The notes beneath the pieces were generated by a model that was not told the origin of the DNA, searched no databases, and saw only the letters and a program-made list of their open reading frames with translations. Positions 19,039-26,765 of a stretch of 64,000 bases of DNA are shown here, piece by piece (positions within the stretch are counted from its first letter, which is position 1; every line of letters starts with the position of its first letter). The stretch covers positions 1 through 64,000 of the forward strand of contig CAIVXG010000030.1 of the NCBI GenBank assembly GCA_903909815.1, given 5' to 3'. A program made the position numbers and the translations under genes. The DNA is from an uncultured beta proteobacterium (GTDB lineage: Bacteria; Pseudomonadota; Gammaproteobacteria; Burkholderiales; Burkholderiaceae_C).

Positions 19039-21239
19039 AGACACGACCCAAAAACGGAGTTGAGGAGCGCGCCGTTGACACTGCGCTCTCGTCGCAAGAG
19101 TTGCAGCGCCAGATGTTCGTCTACGCGCAAGACCTGCACGACTTGATGGAGTTGCATGTGCAACTGCAGCAGCGCTACCAATGGGTGCTGCAGGCGCATG
19201 GACGACGCGACAACAGCAACGACGTGTTGCTGGGCACGGTGCGGCAGTCCTGTGCCATGTATCTGGTCACTGATTGCGCAGGCAAGATCACTTTCGCCAG
19301 CCCGGCGGCGGACCAGATTTTTTCGCTCGACGCCGGCAGTCTCAAAGCCGATCTCATCAGCGACATCGCGCACTCGTCCAGCTTGGCGACAGTGCGCAAT
19401 CTCTTGGACAAGTTCAGCAGCGCCAACGCCACCGGCGCGATCGAGATGCGAAAGCTTCAATTGCACGACGGCGCGAAGGGCCATCCCGTGTGGTACGACG
19501 CGCTGGTCATTCCAGCGCGCAAACTGGATCACATCGAGATTGTCTGGCTGCTGGGAGCGCAAGCGGCGCCCAACGCCGGCGAGACTGAAGTTCAAAAGAA
19601 GGTCTTGTCGTTTGAAGAGTGCGAGGACGGCTTGGTGCTGACCAGCCCGGATGGCCTGATTCAGGCCGTCAATCCGGCGTTCACCCGCATCACGGGCTAC
19701 GGCGCAGCAGATGTCACAGGAAGGAATCCGAGTCTGCTCAGCGCAGGCCGTCAGGATTCCAGTTTCTACGGCGCCTTTTGGGCCCACCTGATCGATGGCG
19801 GCAGCTGGACCGGGGAATTCTTCAACCGGCGCAAGAATGGTCACATCTACACCGAATGGAAAACCGTCAAGGCGATCAAGAATGAGGTGGGCGTGACCAT
19901 TTCCTACATCGCTGCTTGCGCCGACATTTCTGCACGTGTCGGCGAAGCCGAGGAACTGGCCCATCTGGCCTACCATGATGCCTTGACCGGCCTGCCCAAC
20001 GAGCGTTTGCTGGCCGACCGGACGTCGCAGGCGATAGCGACCACCAGTCGCAGCGGAACCCAGTTTTGCGTGATGCTTCTGGACCTGCACCAGTTCAAAC
20101 GCGTCAACGAGGATATCGGCCACGATGGCGGCGACCGGGTCTTGCAGGCGGTGGCGGGGCGCCTCAAAGCGGCTGTGCGCGACAGCGATACCGTCGCCCG
20201 CGTCGGGGGCGACGAATTCGCGATCCTGCTGCAAAGCCCGATCGACGACGAAGTCGCGTTTAGCGTGGCAAGCAAGATCTTGGGCGCACTCGGTGCACCC
20301 ATTCAGGTTGCAGAACATGCGGTGACGGTTCGCGTCAGCATAGGCTGTGCGCGCTACCCCGTGGATGGGGATGACATCGCCACACTACTCAAACATGCCG
20401 ACGCCGCCAAGTACGGCGCCAAACGATTCGGACTTGAGTTCAGCTTCTTCGATACCGGCGTCGTAGCCACTCCTGCGCCGGACATGGGATTCGACATTTG
20501 GCGCGCGCTGGAACGCAATGAACTATCGGTGGTGTACCAACCCCAGGTGACGCCCGACAATCACAAGGTCGTGCGCGGCTGTGAGGCCCTGCTGCGCTGG
20601 AATCACGCCAGCTTGGGTGAAGTTTCACCGTCGGTCTTCATACCTATCGCTGAAAAGAACGGTGCCATCATCGCCTTGGGCGATTGGGTGCTCGACACGG
20701 CCTGCCGCCAGCTTCGCCAATGGCACAACGCGGGCCTGCCCGATTTGACATTGTCCGTCCACGTGTCATCGCGCCAGCTGCAGGATTCGAATTTCCCCGC
20801 ACGCGTGCGACAAATGCTGCTCGATTGCGGCGTGGAGCCATCCCTTCTGGAAATAGAGATTAGCGAAGTCGATGCCATAGCCCTGAGGCACAAACCACTG
20901 ACGCAAAGCGCGCTGCGCGAACTGGGGGTGAAGGTTGCTGTGGTCGACTTTGGCGTAGGCTCCAGCAGCTTGCATCAACTCCGGTCTTTGCAGGTGGATA
21001 GATTGAAGATAAGCCAACGCTTTGTGCGCAACCTGGTCCTGTCCGACGACGCACAGGCGCTCAGCCAGTGTTTCGTGGGCATCGGCAGTGCCATGGGCCT
21101 GGACGTCACGGCGGGTGGCGTGGAGGATGCGGATCAATTGGCGATCTTGGCGGCGCAGGGATGTGATCTGGTACAGGGCTATTACACCGGCAAACCGATG
21201 TCGGCGGGCGCCTTGCTCGACTGGGCGCTGGCCCCCTGA
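19035..21239 (+). CDS. PAS-GGDEF-EAL protein with a strongly degenerate EAL domain
   Basis: This 734-residue paralogue of the protein at 826 has the same order: an N-terminal coiled coil, two PAS regions, GGDEF (residues 391-395) and EAL. The cyclase site is intact (LDLHQFKRVNEDIGHDGGD, VGGDEF), and an inhibitory RxxD site is present (R382-D385, RDSD). In the EAL domain the signature EAL and the Lys of LKIS remain. However, the Asn of LNVS is His (SVHVSSRQL), the first Asp of DDFG is Val (AVVDFG), and the catalytic Glu of EGVE is Gly694 (TAGGVE). Hydrolysis is therefore very unlikely. It is translationally coupled to the receiver and followed 16 bp later by the sensor kinase. I chose the ATG at 19035 because of the ATGA overlap that mirrors the first locus. 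Confidence 0.92.
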   Translation: MKTRPKNGVEERAVDTALSSQELQRQMFVYAQDLHDLMELHVQLQQRYQWVLQAHGRRDNSNDVLLGTVRQSCAMYLVTDCAGKITFASPAADQIFSLDAGSLKADLISDIAHSSSLATVRNLLDKFSSANATGAIEMRKLQLHDGAKGHPVWYDALVIPARKLDHIEIVWLLGAQAAPNAGETEVQKKVLSFEECEDGLVLTSPDGLIQAVNPAFTRITGYGAADVTGRNPSLLSAGRQDSSFYGAFWAHLIDGGSWTGEFFNRRKNGHIYTEWKTVKAIKNEVGVTISYIAACADISARVGEAEELAHLAYHDALTGLPNERLLADRTSQAIATTSRSGTQFCVMLLDLHQFKRVNEDIGHDGGDRVLQAVAGRLKAAVRDSDTVARVGGDEFAILLQSPIDDEVAFSVASKILGALGAPIQVAEHAVTVRVSIGCARYPVDGDDIATLLKHADAAKYGAKRFGLEFSFFDTGVVATPAPDMGFDIWRALERNELSVVYQPQVTPDNHKVVRGCEALLRWNHASLGEVSPSVFIPIAEKNGAIIALGDWVLDTACRQLRQWHNAGLPDLTLSVHVSSRQLQDSNFPARVRQMLLDCGVEPSLLEIEISEVDAIALRHKPLTQSALRELGVKVAVVDFGVGSSSLHQLRSLQVDRLKISQRFVRNLVLSDDAQALSQCFVGIGSAMGLDVTAGGVEDADQLAILAAQGCDLVQGYYTGKPMSAGALLDWALAP

Positions 21240-21255
21240 AGCGAGGGCCGCATCC

Positions 21256-22164
21256 ATGACTGATGGCGAAGTCGAAAGGGGTGGCGCCCGCCATCAGCGC
21301 ACACTGTTTTTTTTGTGGTTGACTGCTGCGGGTTTGATATTTTTGAGCTGGTTGCAGGTGTTTTCACTTGTCAACGCGAGTCTGACGCGCGAGCTCGACG
21401 CGGCCGAGAGCGATCTAGCCAACCTCACCCGCGTCAGCCAGGAGCACGCCCGCCGCACGCTGCGCAGCGCCGACCAGGTACTGCGCTTCGTGCAGTCACG
21501 ATATCTCGAAATCGGGCCGGCTCTGGACTTGAGCGCTCTGACCGCCAAGGGTGTCATCGACGCCGAGATCTTTAATCAGGTCGGTGTGATCGACACTCAG
21601 GGCATCTACAAGCTCTCCAACCTGCCGATCGCCGGCAAACTGGACCTGTCAGACCGCGATCACTTCAAGGTGCATGTGGCGGCCGACACGGGCGAGCTTT
21701 TCATCTCCAAGCCGCTGCTCGGACGCGCCAGCGGCAAATGGTCGATCCAGCTCAGTCGGCGCATCAGCCGTGCCGATGGCCAATTTGCCGGCGTGGCGGT
21801 GCTCTCCATTGACCCAGGCTACTTCACCCACTTCTATGGCGAACTCAACCTCGGCCCCAAGGGCTTACACGCCCTGTATGGTTTGGATGGAATCGCGCGC
21901 GCGCGCAAGGTCGGCTCTGAGGATGCAACATCGGCGGACTCCGCCTTCGCGAGTCCCCAAGCTCCACCGAAGCCCGGCAGCATCGCGCTGACCTCACCTA
22001 TGTTGGAGCAAATCGGCGCTGGCAAGCTGGCCGGCGCTTTCACCCAGCGCTCCGGGGTGGACGGCGGGGATCGAACCCACTTTCGTGGTTTGGACACCTC
22101 TCAACCCGCGCCAACATTGACTTTCGCAAAATCCAGCAGGTTAAAAAATCGGAAAAGTGGATGA
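21256..22164 (+). pseudogene. 5' part of a dCache sensor histidine kinase, split by an integrated element
   Basis: The ATG at 21256 opens a frame with a TM at about residues 17-40 and then a PDC/dCache-like periplasmic sensor domain (IFNQVGVIDTQGIYKLSN, LSDRDHFKVHV, SIQLSRRIS). Host sequence ends at 22066, after SGVDG. The final 32 residues before the TGA at 22164 are read from the mobile element and are not part of the kinase. Deleting the element joins codon 270 in frame to GVERHYYFRKIP at 26832 and gives a 705-residue kinase. The DGVERxYxYRKxPxYPL segment so formed is typical of the end of dCache domains. The remaining product would be a membrane-tethered sensor without a kinase. Confidence 0.9.
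22063..22080. other. Left attachment site (attL) with tRNA T-arm sequence
   Basis: Host sequence ending in GTGGAC meets the GGCG core, and GGGATCGAACCCAC follows from the element. Read on the minus strand this is a tRNA T-arm: GTGGG, loop TTCGATC, then CCC joined to GC of the core, forming a five-pair stem. The tRNA similarity stops at 22080; no complete tRNA is encoded. Confidence 0.8.
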
Positions 22165-22178
22165 CCCAAGTGGATGAC
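22155..22178 (+). repeat. Paired direct repeats near the left end
   Basis: AAGTGGATGAC occurs at 22155-22165 and again at 22168-22178, a 13-bp period. A similar pair with the same period and orientation lies near the right end at 26743-26765. These are candidate arm-type binding sites for the integrase or an excisionase. Confidence 0.75.
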
Positions 22179-22323
22179 ATCCGATGGCAAGTGTAGCCGC
22201 CCTGCAAGCGATCAAATGCATCATGCGAATTTTTGAAGCCTGCCGGGGACACTTCAACCAGCGTTAACATCCAGCGAGGCCCACGCGAGTGGCTTTGATA
22301 CATAAAATTGATGGGAGAGAAAG

Positions 22324-22992
22324 ATGCGAATGTTGAAAATCCTTGGAAGTGCGTTGATAACCTTGGGCCTGTGTGCCTCAGTAAACGCGCAAGACAAACC
22401 AAAGACATTAGATGAACTGAGAGCGCAAGGCTACTCAATCAAGTCTATAACTCCAATTTACAGCCAACTGCTTTTGGCCGGATATCCGCAAGGATTCCAA
22501 ACGGCTTACGAGAAAGTGAACGGCCCAAATTACATTCGTGAATTGGTGCCAGTTGGTGAAAATGTTAACGACTGGACGAAGATGATGACGATAAGCGGCA
22601 TCAAAGATCTCGCTAACAGAGCAGACGTCACACCCCATGCAGTTCTGAATAATATTGCTGCCGGGTTCAAACGCGCGTGCCCAAATTCGTTTTCTGCCCA
22701 AGGCATAGCTGAAGGGAAGTTGAGTGGCTTTGATTCGTATGTAGCTGTTGTTTCATGCGGTGTTTCGCCTTCGACTGGTGGGAAGTCAAGTGAAACGGCC
22801 CTTATTGCTGTCATCAAAGGTCAATCTGACTACTACACGATTCAGTGGGCTGAAAGATCGGCCCCATCAAATGAACCCATCGTTCTCGATGTGCCAACGT
22901 GGGCAGGAAAATTGAGTCTGATGAGTCCCATAAAACTATGTCCGATTGTTCCCGGTGAGCAGGCGCCATACCCAAGCTGCGTCGGACCATAG
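22324..22992 (+). CDS. Exported hypothetical protein carried by the element
   Basis: This is a 222-residue protein with a clear Sec signal peptide (MRMLKILGSALITLGLCASVNA, cleavage near residue 23). The mature part has three Cys residues and a hydrophilic, mixed alpha/beta look (SGFDSYVAVVSCGVSP, ETALIAVIKGQSDYYTIQWAE). A GGGAGAG ribosome site precedes the ATG. Codon use is AT-richer than in chromosomal neighbours, in line with acquisition. I do not recognise a family; it is the only cargo gene of the element that is not obviously for mobility. It is transcribed inward from the left end and convergent with the relaxase gene. Confidence 0.75.
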   Translation: MRMLKILGSALITLGLCASVNAQDKPKTLDELRAQGYSIKSITPIYSQLLLAGYPQGFQTAYEKVNGPNYIRELVPVGENVNDWTKMMTISGIKDLANRADVTPHAVLNNIAAGFKRACPNSFSAQGIAEGKLSGFDSYVAVVSCGVSPSTGGKSSETALIAVIKGQSDYYTIQWAERSAPSNEPIVLDVPTWAGKLSLMSPIKLCPIVPGEQAPYPSCVGP

Positions 22993-23058
22993 AATCGTCA
23001 GGATGGCTGATCGGCGGCCCCTGCTGGTATAGATCGAAAGCACAAGCACCGCGCCAAG

Positions 23059-24021
23059 TCATCTGGGACGTGGCGCTGCCGAAGCGATTGCAGGGATTGG
23101 CAGAGCAACAGTTCGGCTTGACTGTCTTTTGGTGCGATGCTGAGTCAACGGAGCCAAAGCACTGCAAGCACGCATCTGATTCCACGCTTCTTCGTCCTGC
23201 TGCCGCGACTCCCTGCAGGCCTCCCGCCATTGCTTCATGGCCTCTGCATGCGCCTTCAATGCCCGCTGGTGTGAGGTCTCCATGCCGAACGCAGAGTAGA
23301 GGGTATCAGCGGCGCCTGCAACCGCACCGCTGGGCGCCGCCGGGGCTTTGGGTGCCGGTGGCAGCTTGACCCGCTCCGGCAGGCTTTTTGACGCATTGAC
23401 GGCCCCATAGAACTGGCGCACCTCGGAATGCACAGCTTGACTTCCCGGCTCACCACGCCGGATGCCGAGCGGCGCCAACGCCTCCCCGTATCCGGTTTGC
23501 AGTTCGCGCAGCCGCTCACGATCGAACAGGGCTTTGCTGTTGAGCTTCCACACCCCCGCCGCCGACTTCACACGCGGTATCACCAACAAATGGGCGTGAA
23601 TATTTTGCTCGTCGGTATGGATCACAAACGAGGCCAGTTGATCCGGCCATTGCCGCTTGGCCCATGCCAGCGAGGCAGTGGCCCACGCCTTCACCTTGTC
23701 CGGCTCAAACACGCCGCCCATGCTCTCGCGCCCGGGTCGAAAATAGCTCGGGCTTGCGGAGAGCACAATCTCGCGGCATAGCACGGTGTCCCGGTTGCGC
23801 CGTTCCGCACCTTCAAGCAGATGGCGCGCCGCCTGATAGGGCGTCTTGCCGCCTGCCAGGTGCATCACGACCGGCGCCGCCCCATCGGGGTCCGCGTTGG
23901 GCGTGGGCTTCTCGCGCATGGTGTGCGCCGACGAAGCCGCAATCGCCGCCATGGCCTTGGCCTTGCGACGATCCACGCGCAACACGGCGTAGGGGGCAGC
24001 GGCAGGGTGCGAGGTGCTCAT
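23059..24021 (-). CDS. MobV-type relaxase (plasmid recombination/mobilization protein)
   Basis: The product has 320 residues from the ATG at 24021. The N-terminus YAVLRVDRRK is followed by AHTMREKPTPNADP, the MobV motif I region with a candidate catalytic His33 and the conserved NADP, and later by IHTDEQNIHAHLLVIP, the HxDExxxHxH metal-binding motif III. Such relaxases nick oriT and pilot single-stranded DNA through a helper conjugation system. The C-terminal third is Ala/Pro/Gln-rich and poorly conserved. The frame extends to 24066, but residues before MSTSHPAAAPYAVL have no family support. The region directly upstream (24126-24199) has strong hairpins suited to an oriT. At 320 residues it is at the short end of the family. 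Confidence 0.85.
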   Translation of the reverse strand: MSTSHPAAAPYAVLRVDRRKAKAMAAIAASSAHTMREKPTPNADPDGAAPVVMHLAGGKTPYQAARHLLEGAERRNRDTVLCREIVLSASPSYFRPGRESMGGVFEPDKVKAWATASLAWAKRQWPDQLASFVIHTDEQNIHAHLLVIPRVKSAAGVWKLNSKALFDRERLRELQTGYGEALAPLGIRRGEPGSQAVHSEVRQFYGAVNASKSLPERVKLPPAPKAPAAPSGAVAGAADTLYSAFGMETSHQRALKAHAEAMKQWREACRESRQQDEEAWNQMRACSALAPLTQHRTKRQSSRTVALPIPAIASAAPRPR

Positions 24022-24125
24022 GCTCCATGCATATCGCGCCCCGCCCGAGATAGCACGCCCGGCCATCAGATGCCCGGTCTACTCACTACACCGAGCAAGC
24101 TCTGTTCTGTTCGATCCACCCCCGG

Positions 24126-24199
24126 CCCCGCCCGGCAAGGGCGGGGAGCAAGGCAGAGCGTGCCATGCCCAGACCATCCCCCGGCCTGCGGCTCGGGGG
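24126..24199. other. Hairpin-rich upstream region of the relaxase gene, candidate oriT
   Basis: There are two strong inverted repeats. The first is CCCCGCCC and GGGCGGGG around a GGCAA loop (24126-24146). The second has CCCCCG and CGGGGG arms (24178-24183 and 24194-24199) enclosing GCC-TGC-GGC. MobV-type oriTs usually lie just upstream of the relaxase gene. The nick site cannot be read directly. Confidence 0.4.
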
Positions 24200-24320
24200 T
24201 TCGACTGGGCATTGGGGGAACGCTGGCATGCCGAGGCCGCAGCATCGAGGCCGATCCTGTTAGCCTAGGCGTGGCGTGGATTACGGCGTGCGCCCTGACG
24301 TTTGCGAGCAATGCAAACTG

Positions 24321-24638
24321 TCAGATGCCGGGATGCTTTGCCCCTTGGGGCAGATTGGCCGAACCTTCCGCTTGTGCGGCACCCACGAGCGCCGCAGCCG
24401 CTCTGTGGGCGTTGATGAGGCCCCGAACATGGAGCATATGCCACCGCAGTTTTTCCGCCCGACTAAGCCCATTCAATTTTGCGTTCGCGGACTTGGGTGC
24501 CGGGCTGTTGTTGTAATTATTCAAATCAGCAAGGGTGTCGAGCACCTGCTCTGCGTGGTCTTCCAATTCTTCAAGCGTCATCGAGTCAACGCTGACCCGG
24601 GTGAGGTCAATAGCTTTGATCAACGGGCTTATGGGCAT
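24321..24638 (-). CDS. Small conserved-looking protein of the mobilizable element
   Basis: The product has 105 residues from the ATG at 24638, which is preceded by AGGAG with a 7-bp spacer; the frame stays open further upstream, but that start has no ribosome site. The sequence is helical and acidic in the middle (MTLEELEDHAEQVLDTLADLNNYNN), with a basic C-terminal helix (LSRAEKLRWHMLHVRGLINAHRAA). It lies 300 bp upstream of the relaxase gene on the same strand. It may be a relaxosome accessory protein, but I see no recognisable DNA-binding motif and do not assign a function. Confidence 0.6.
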   Translation of the reverse strand: MPISPLIKAIDLTRVSVDSMTLEELEDHAEQVLDTLADLNNYNNSPAPKSANAKLNGLSRAEKLRWHMLHVRGLINAHRAAAALVGAAQAEGSANLPQGAKHPGI

Positions 24639-25197
24639 GGCCGGACTCCTAGTCAACTCGTTCACCATGACGCGGGCCAAATATTTTTTCAAGAACCATT
24701 CGGCGGGGGCTTGCTATTCGCGTTGGGTTTGGTAAGACAGACATCGGGCTGGGCATGCGTCAACCGAAAGGCTTCTCGATCCACCAGTCTGTCTACGGTC
24801 GCGGGACCAAGCAAAATGCAGCTAGGATGGTATCTTGGGGAAGCTGCGCCGACGCCGATTCAGACCGGCCCCAAGGGAGTGCCAATACTCCGAATTGATA
24901 AGCTGGTGCCAATTGGTTGGCGCACCACCCCGCTAATGGTGCATCCATTCGGGCACGGCCCCAAGGACTTCCATAAGTCCTTAGGGTAAGCCATGCCCGC
25001 ACAGGTTTAGGAGCAGAGGGCCCGAAGGGCCCAACAGCCAAAAACCAAAGACAAGAAGGCAAGAGGGTTGAGTTTGGCAAAGCTGCGAGCAATGCGACTT
25101 CCAAAGAGGGAAACTCAATTCACTTTTTTAGCAGACCATGCAACCCATTCGGAGCGGGGTTCCGTTTGCATAGCAAACAAAATGGGCGGCGCGATTT
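24639..25197. other. Gene-free 559-bp stretch with dense inverted repeats
   Basis: No supported gene. Three alternating TGGTGC/GCACCA arms occur at 24904-24909, 24922-24927 and 24937-24942. An 8-bp perfect hairpin (AAGGACTT, loop CCAT, AAGTCCTT) is at 24963-24982, followed at once by GGGTAAG. GGGCCC-GAA-GGGCCC is at 25018-25032 and GTTTGC-ATA-GCAAAC at 25164-25178. The hairpin-plus-GGTAAG layout resembles some mobilization origins; the region could alternatively control the integrase or contain excision sites. Confidence 0.5.
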
Positions 25198-26724
25198 TTA
25201 GATTTTCTTCGCGGGCTTTGCATTGGCCTTTTTTCCCGCCTCGGCTTTCGCTTCGACCTCTTCTTTTGCCTTGGCCGCAGCCTTCTCCGCCTTCTTTTTC
25301 TTTTGCTCTGTCTGCTGGATGATTCGCTTAGCAATGACGGGCAAGAAGTCGTCTTGCGAAACTTTCAGCCTCCCGAAATCGATGCCCTCGTAGGCGAGCC
25401 GACTGATGGCTTCATGTAGATTGGGCACCGTCAATTCACTTCCATGAATGTAGTCGTCATGCGACGACAACCGCGTGTCAATATCATGCCCAACCATGGC
25501 ACGCTTCAAACCGTCATTCACGCCCTTGCCTGTCAACGCCGTCACGACGGTGTGCCGGAAGGAATGAAAAACTTTCAGCGGGTCAACAATGTTGACTTCT
25601 GGCAGATCGAGATAGGTTCCAAACATGCGGGTCATGTTTTTGCGATACCCATTGGTGCCGGGCTGTATGTGGGGAAATAGCTTGGTGTAGCCAGCCCTAA
25701 GTAGGCTCATGCGATATTCCACCAGACCTAGATCAATCAGCGTTTGGTGCAGCGGCACCCGCCGCTTTGCGTTGTCGGTTTTTCCCTTCAATATGTCGAT
25801 GATCCAGATGCCCTTGACCGGGTAAATCTGACCCACTTCTAGGCTGGCAATCTCTTCGGCGCGCGCGCCAGTGAACAATGCAATCAGAGGGCACCAATAG
25901 AAGTCGGGAAGTTTCAGCTTCTTTCGATAGAGGGCAGGCTCAAAGATTTTTTGCAGTTCTTCCGCCGTGAATGGCTTATACGACTCTGACTTGTTGTCTG
26001 CATTTACGATATACAAGTCCTTGGCCGGGTTGACCATATTCACTACTTGGTTGTCGATGCAGTATTCAAAGAAGCCGTTCAGGATGGTGATGTGGTCATT
26101 GACTGTGTTGGCCTGCCGACCGTTAGCTAGCAAACCCTTTTTGTAGTCCGTTAGTGTTTTGGCACTCGCCATGGCAACGTCGATGTTGCCGGTTGCCTTG
26201 ATGAACCCTTTAAGCACACCACGATGTTTGCGCCACGTGGAGTCTTTTAGCGTTGCCTTTCGCTCCGTCATGAAGTCGTTTTTGGCCACTTCCAATGTGG
26301 TGCCACATTTGGACATCGGCAACACCGCAGCGATGCCCGCCACCGCTTGCCTTTGTCTGGCCGTTGCCATCTCCGCAAAGATGGCGGGCAGTTGTGCAGC
26401 TTCCTCGGGCGTGTCCGTCTGAACAATCCCTTTGTCCAAATCAATGTTGATTTTTTCCCGGATACCCTGCTTTGCGTCCGGTTTGAGTAGATGCGGAAAG
26501 TCCGCAAGGGTTGGATTCGACAAGAACTTAGCACTAACCATTGTTGCCTCCACAGCAAGGGACAGGGACAAGGCGCGCTGACGCGCGACTATGCAATCTT
26601 TGGTTCTTAGGCTTCGCCTGAACTCTGTTTTTCCAACAAGCTGCCGCAATGCTAACGGAACAATCAGGCGGAAATAGAAAACGCCGCAGCGGTCGCGGAT
26701 CAGGCGGGGGGTTTTGATGCTCAC
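25198..26724 (-). CDS. int: Site-specific tyrosine recombinase (integrase) with DUF6538-like N-terminus
   Basis: The product has 508 residues. The N-terminal segment PRLIRDRCGVFYFRLIVP and FRRSLRTKD matches the DUF6538 arm-binding type. A core-binding region lies near 190-280 and the catalytic domain is C-terminal. It shows the Arg in LFTGARAEEIASL, the HSFRHT box, MVGHD and the nucleophile Tyr425 in HDDYIHG. A lysine/alanine-rich tail (KKKKAEKAAAKAKEE) follows, perhaps for DNA contact. I start at the GTG at 26724, because AGGAG lies 7 bp before it; an upstream TTG at 26778 has no ribosome site. The gene lies at the right end, reading inward, 93 bp from the attR core. It presumably catalyses integration between the tRNA-like attP and its target. 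Confidence 0.93.
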   Translation of the reverse strand: MSIKTPRLIRDRCGVFYFRLIVPLALRQLVGKTEFRRSLRTKDCIVARQRALSLSLAVEATMVSAKFLSNPTLADFPHLLKPDAKQGIREKINIDLDKGIVQTDTPEEAAQLPAIFAEMATARQRQAVAGIAAVLPMSKCGTTLEVAKNDFMTERKATLKDSTWRKHRGVLKGFIKATGNIDVAMASAKTLTDYKKGLLANGRQANTVNDHITILNGFFEYCIDNQVVNMVNPAKDLYIVNADNKSESYKPFTAEELQKIFEPALYRKKLKLPDFYWCPLIALFTGARAEEIASLEVGQIYPVKGIWIIDILKGKTDNAKRRVPLHQTLIDLGLVEYRMSLLRAGYTKLFPHIQPGTNGYRKNMTRMFGTYLDLPEVNIVDPLKVFHSFRHTVVTALTGKGVNDGLKRAMVGHDIDTRLSSHDDYIHGSELTVPNLHEAISRLAYEGIDFGRLKVSQDDFLPVIAKRIIQQTEQKKKKAEKAAAKAKEEVEAKAEAGKKANAKPAKKI

Positions 26725-26742
26725 AGACAAGCTCCTGAATGG

Positions 26743-26765
26743 AGCTGGATGAGCGAAGTGGATGA
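26743..26765 (+). repeat. Paired direct repeats near the right end
   Basis: AGCTGGATGA (26743-26752) and AAGTGGATGA (26756-26765) are spaced 13 bp and share the orientation of the left-end pair at 22155-22178. They lie in the integrase promoter/leader, so binding there could also regulate int. Confidence 0.65.

Noticed and set aside
22051-22080. A tRNA gene at the left junction
   Set aside because: Only T-arm sequence is present. There is no anticodon arm, D-arm or 5' acceptor strand, so it is an attachment-site remnant.
24276-24989. 237-codon plus-strand frame in the mobile element
   Set aside because: It is antisense to the better supported small gene at 24321-24638 (AGGAG site) and crosses the palindrome cluster. 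Protein composition shows no domain.
24793-25104. 103-codon minus-strand frame between the integrase and the small gene
   Set aside because: Overlaps the palindrome cluster, has no ribosome site and reads like random hydrophobic sequence.
25164-25178. GTTTGC-ATA-GCAAAC hairpin as an integrase terminator
   Set aside because: Short stem, three-base loop and no T-run after it on the minus strand.
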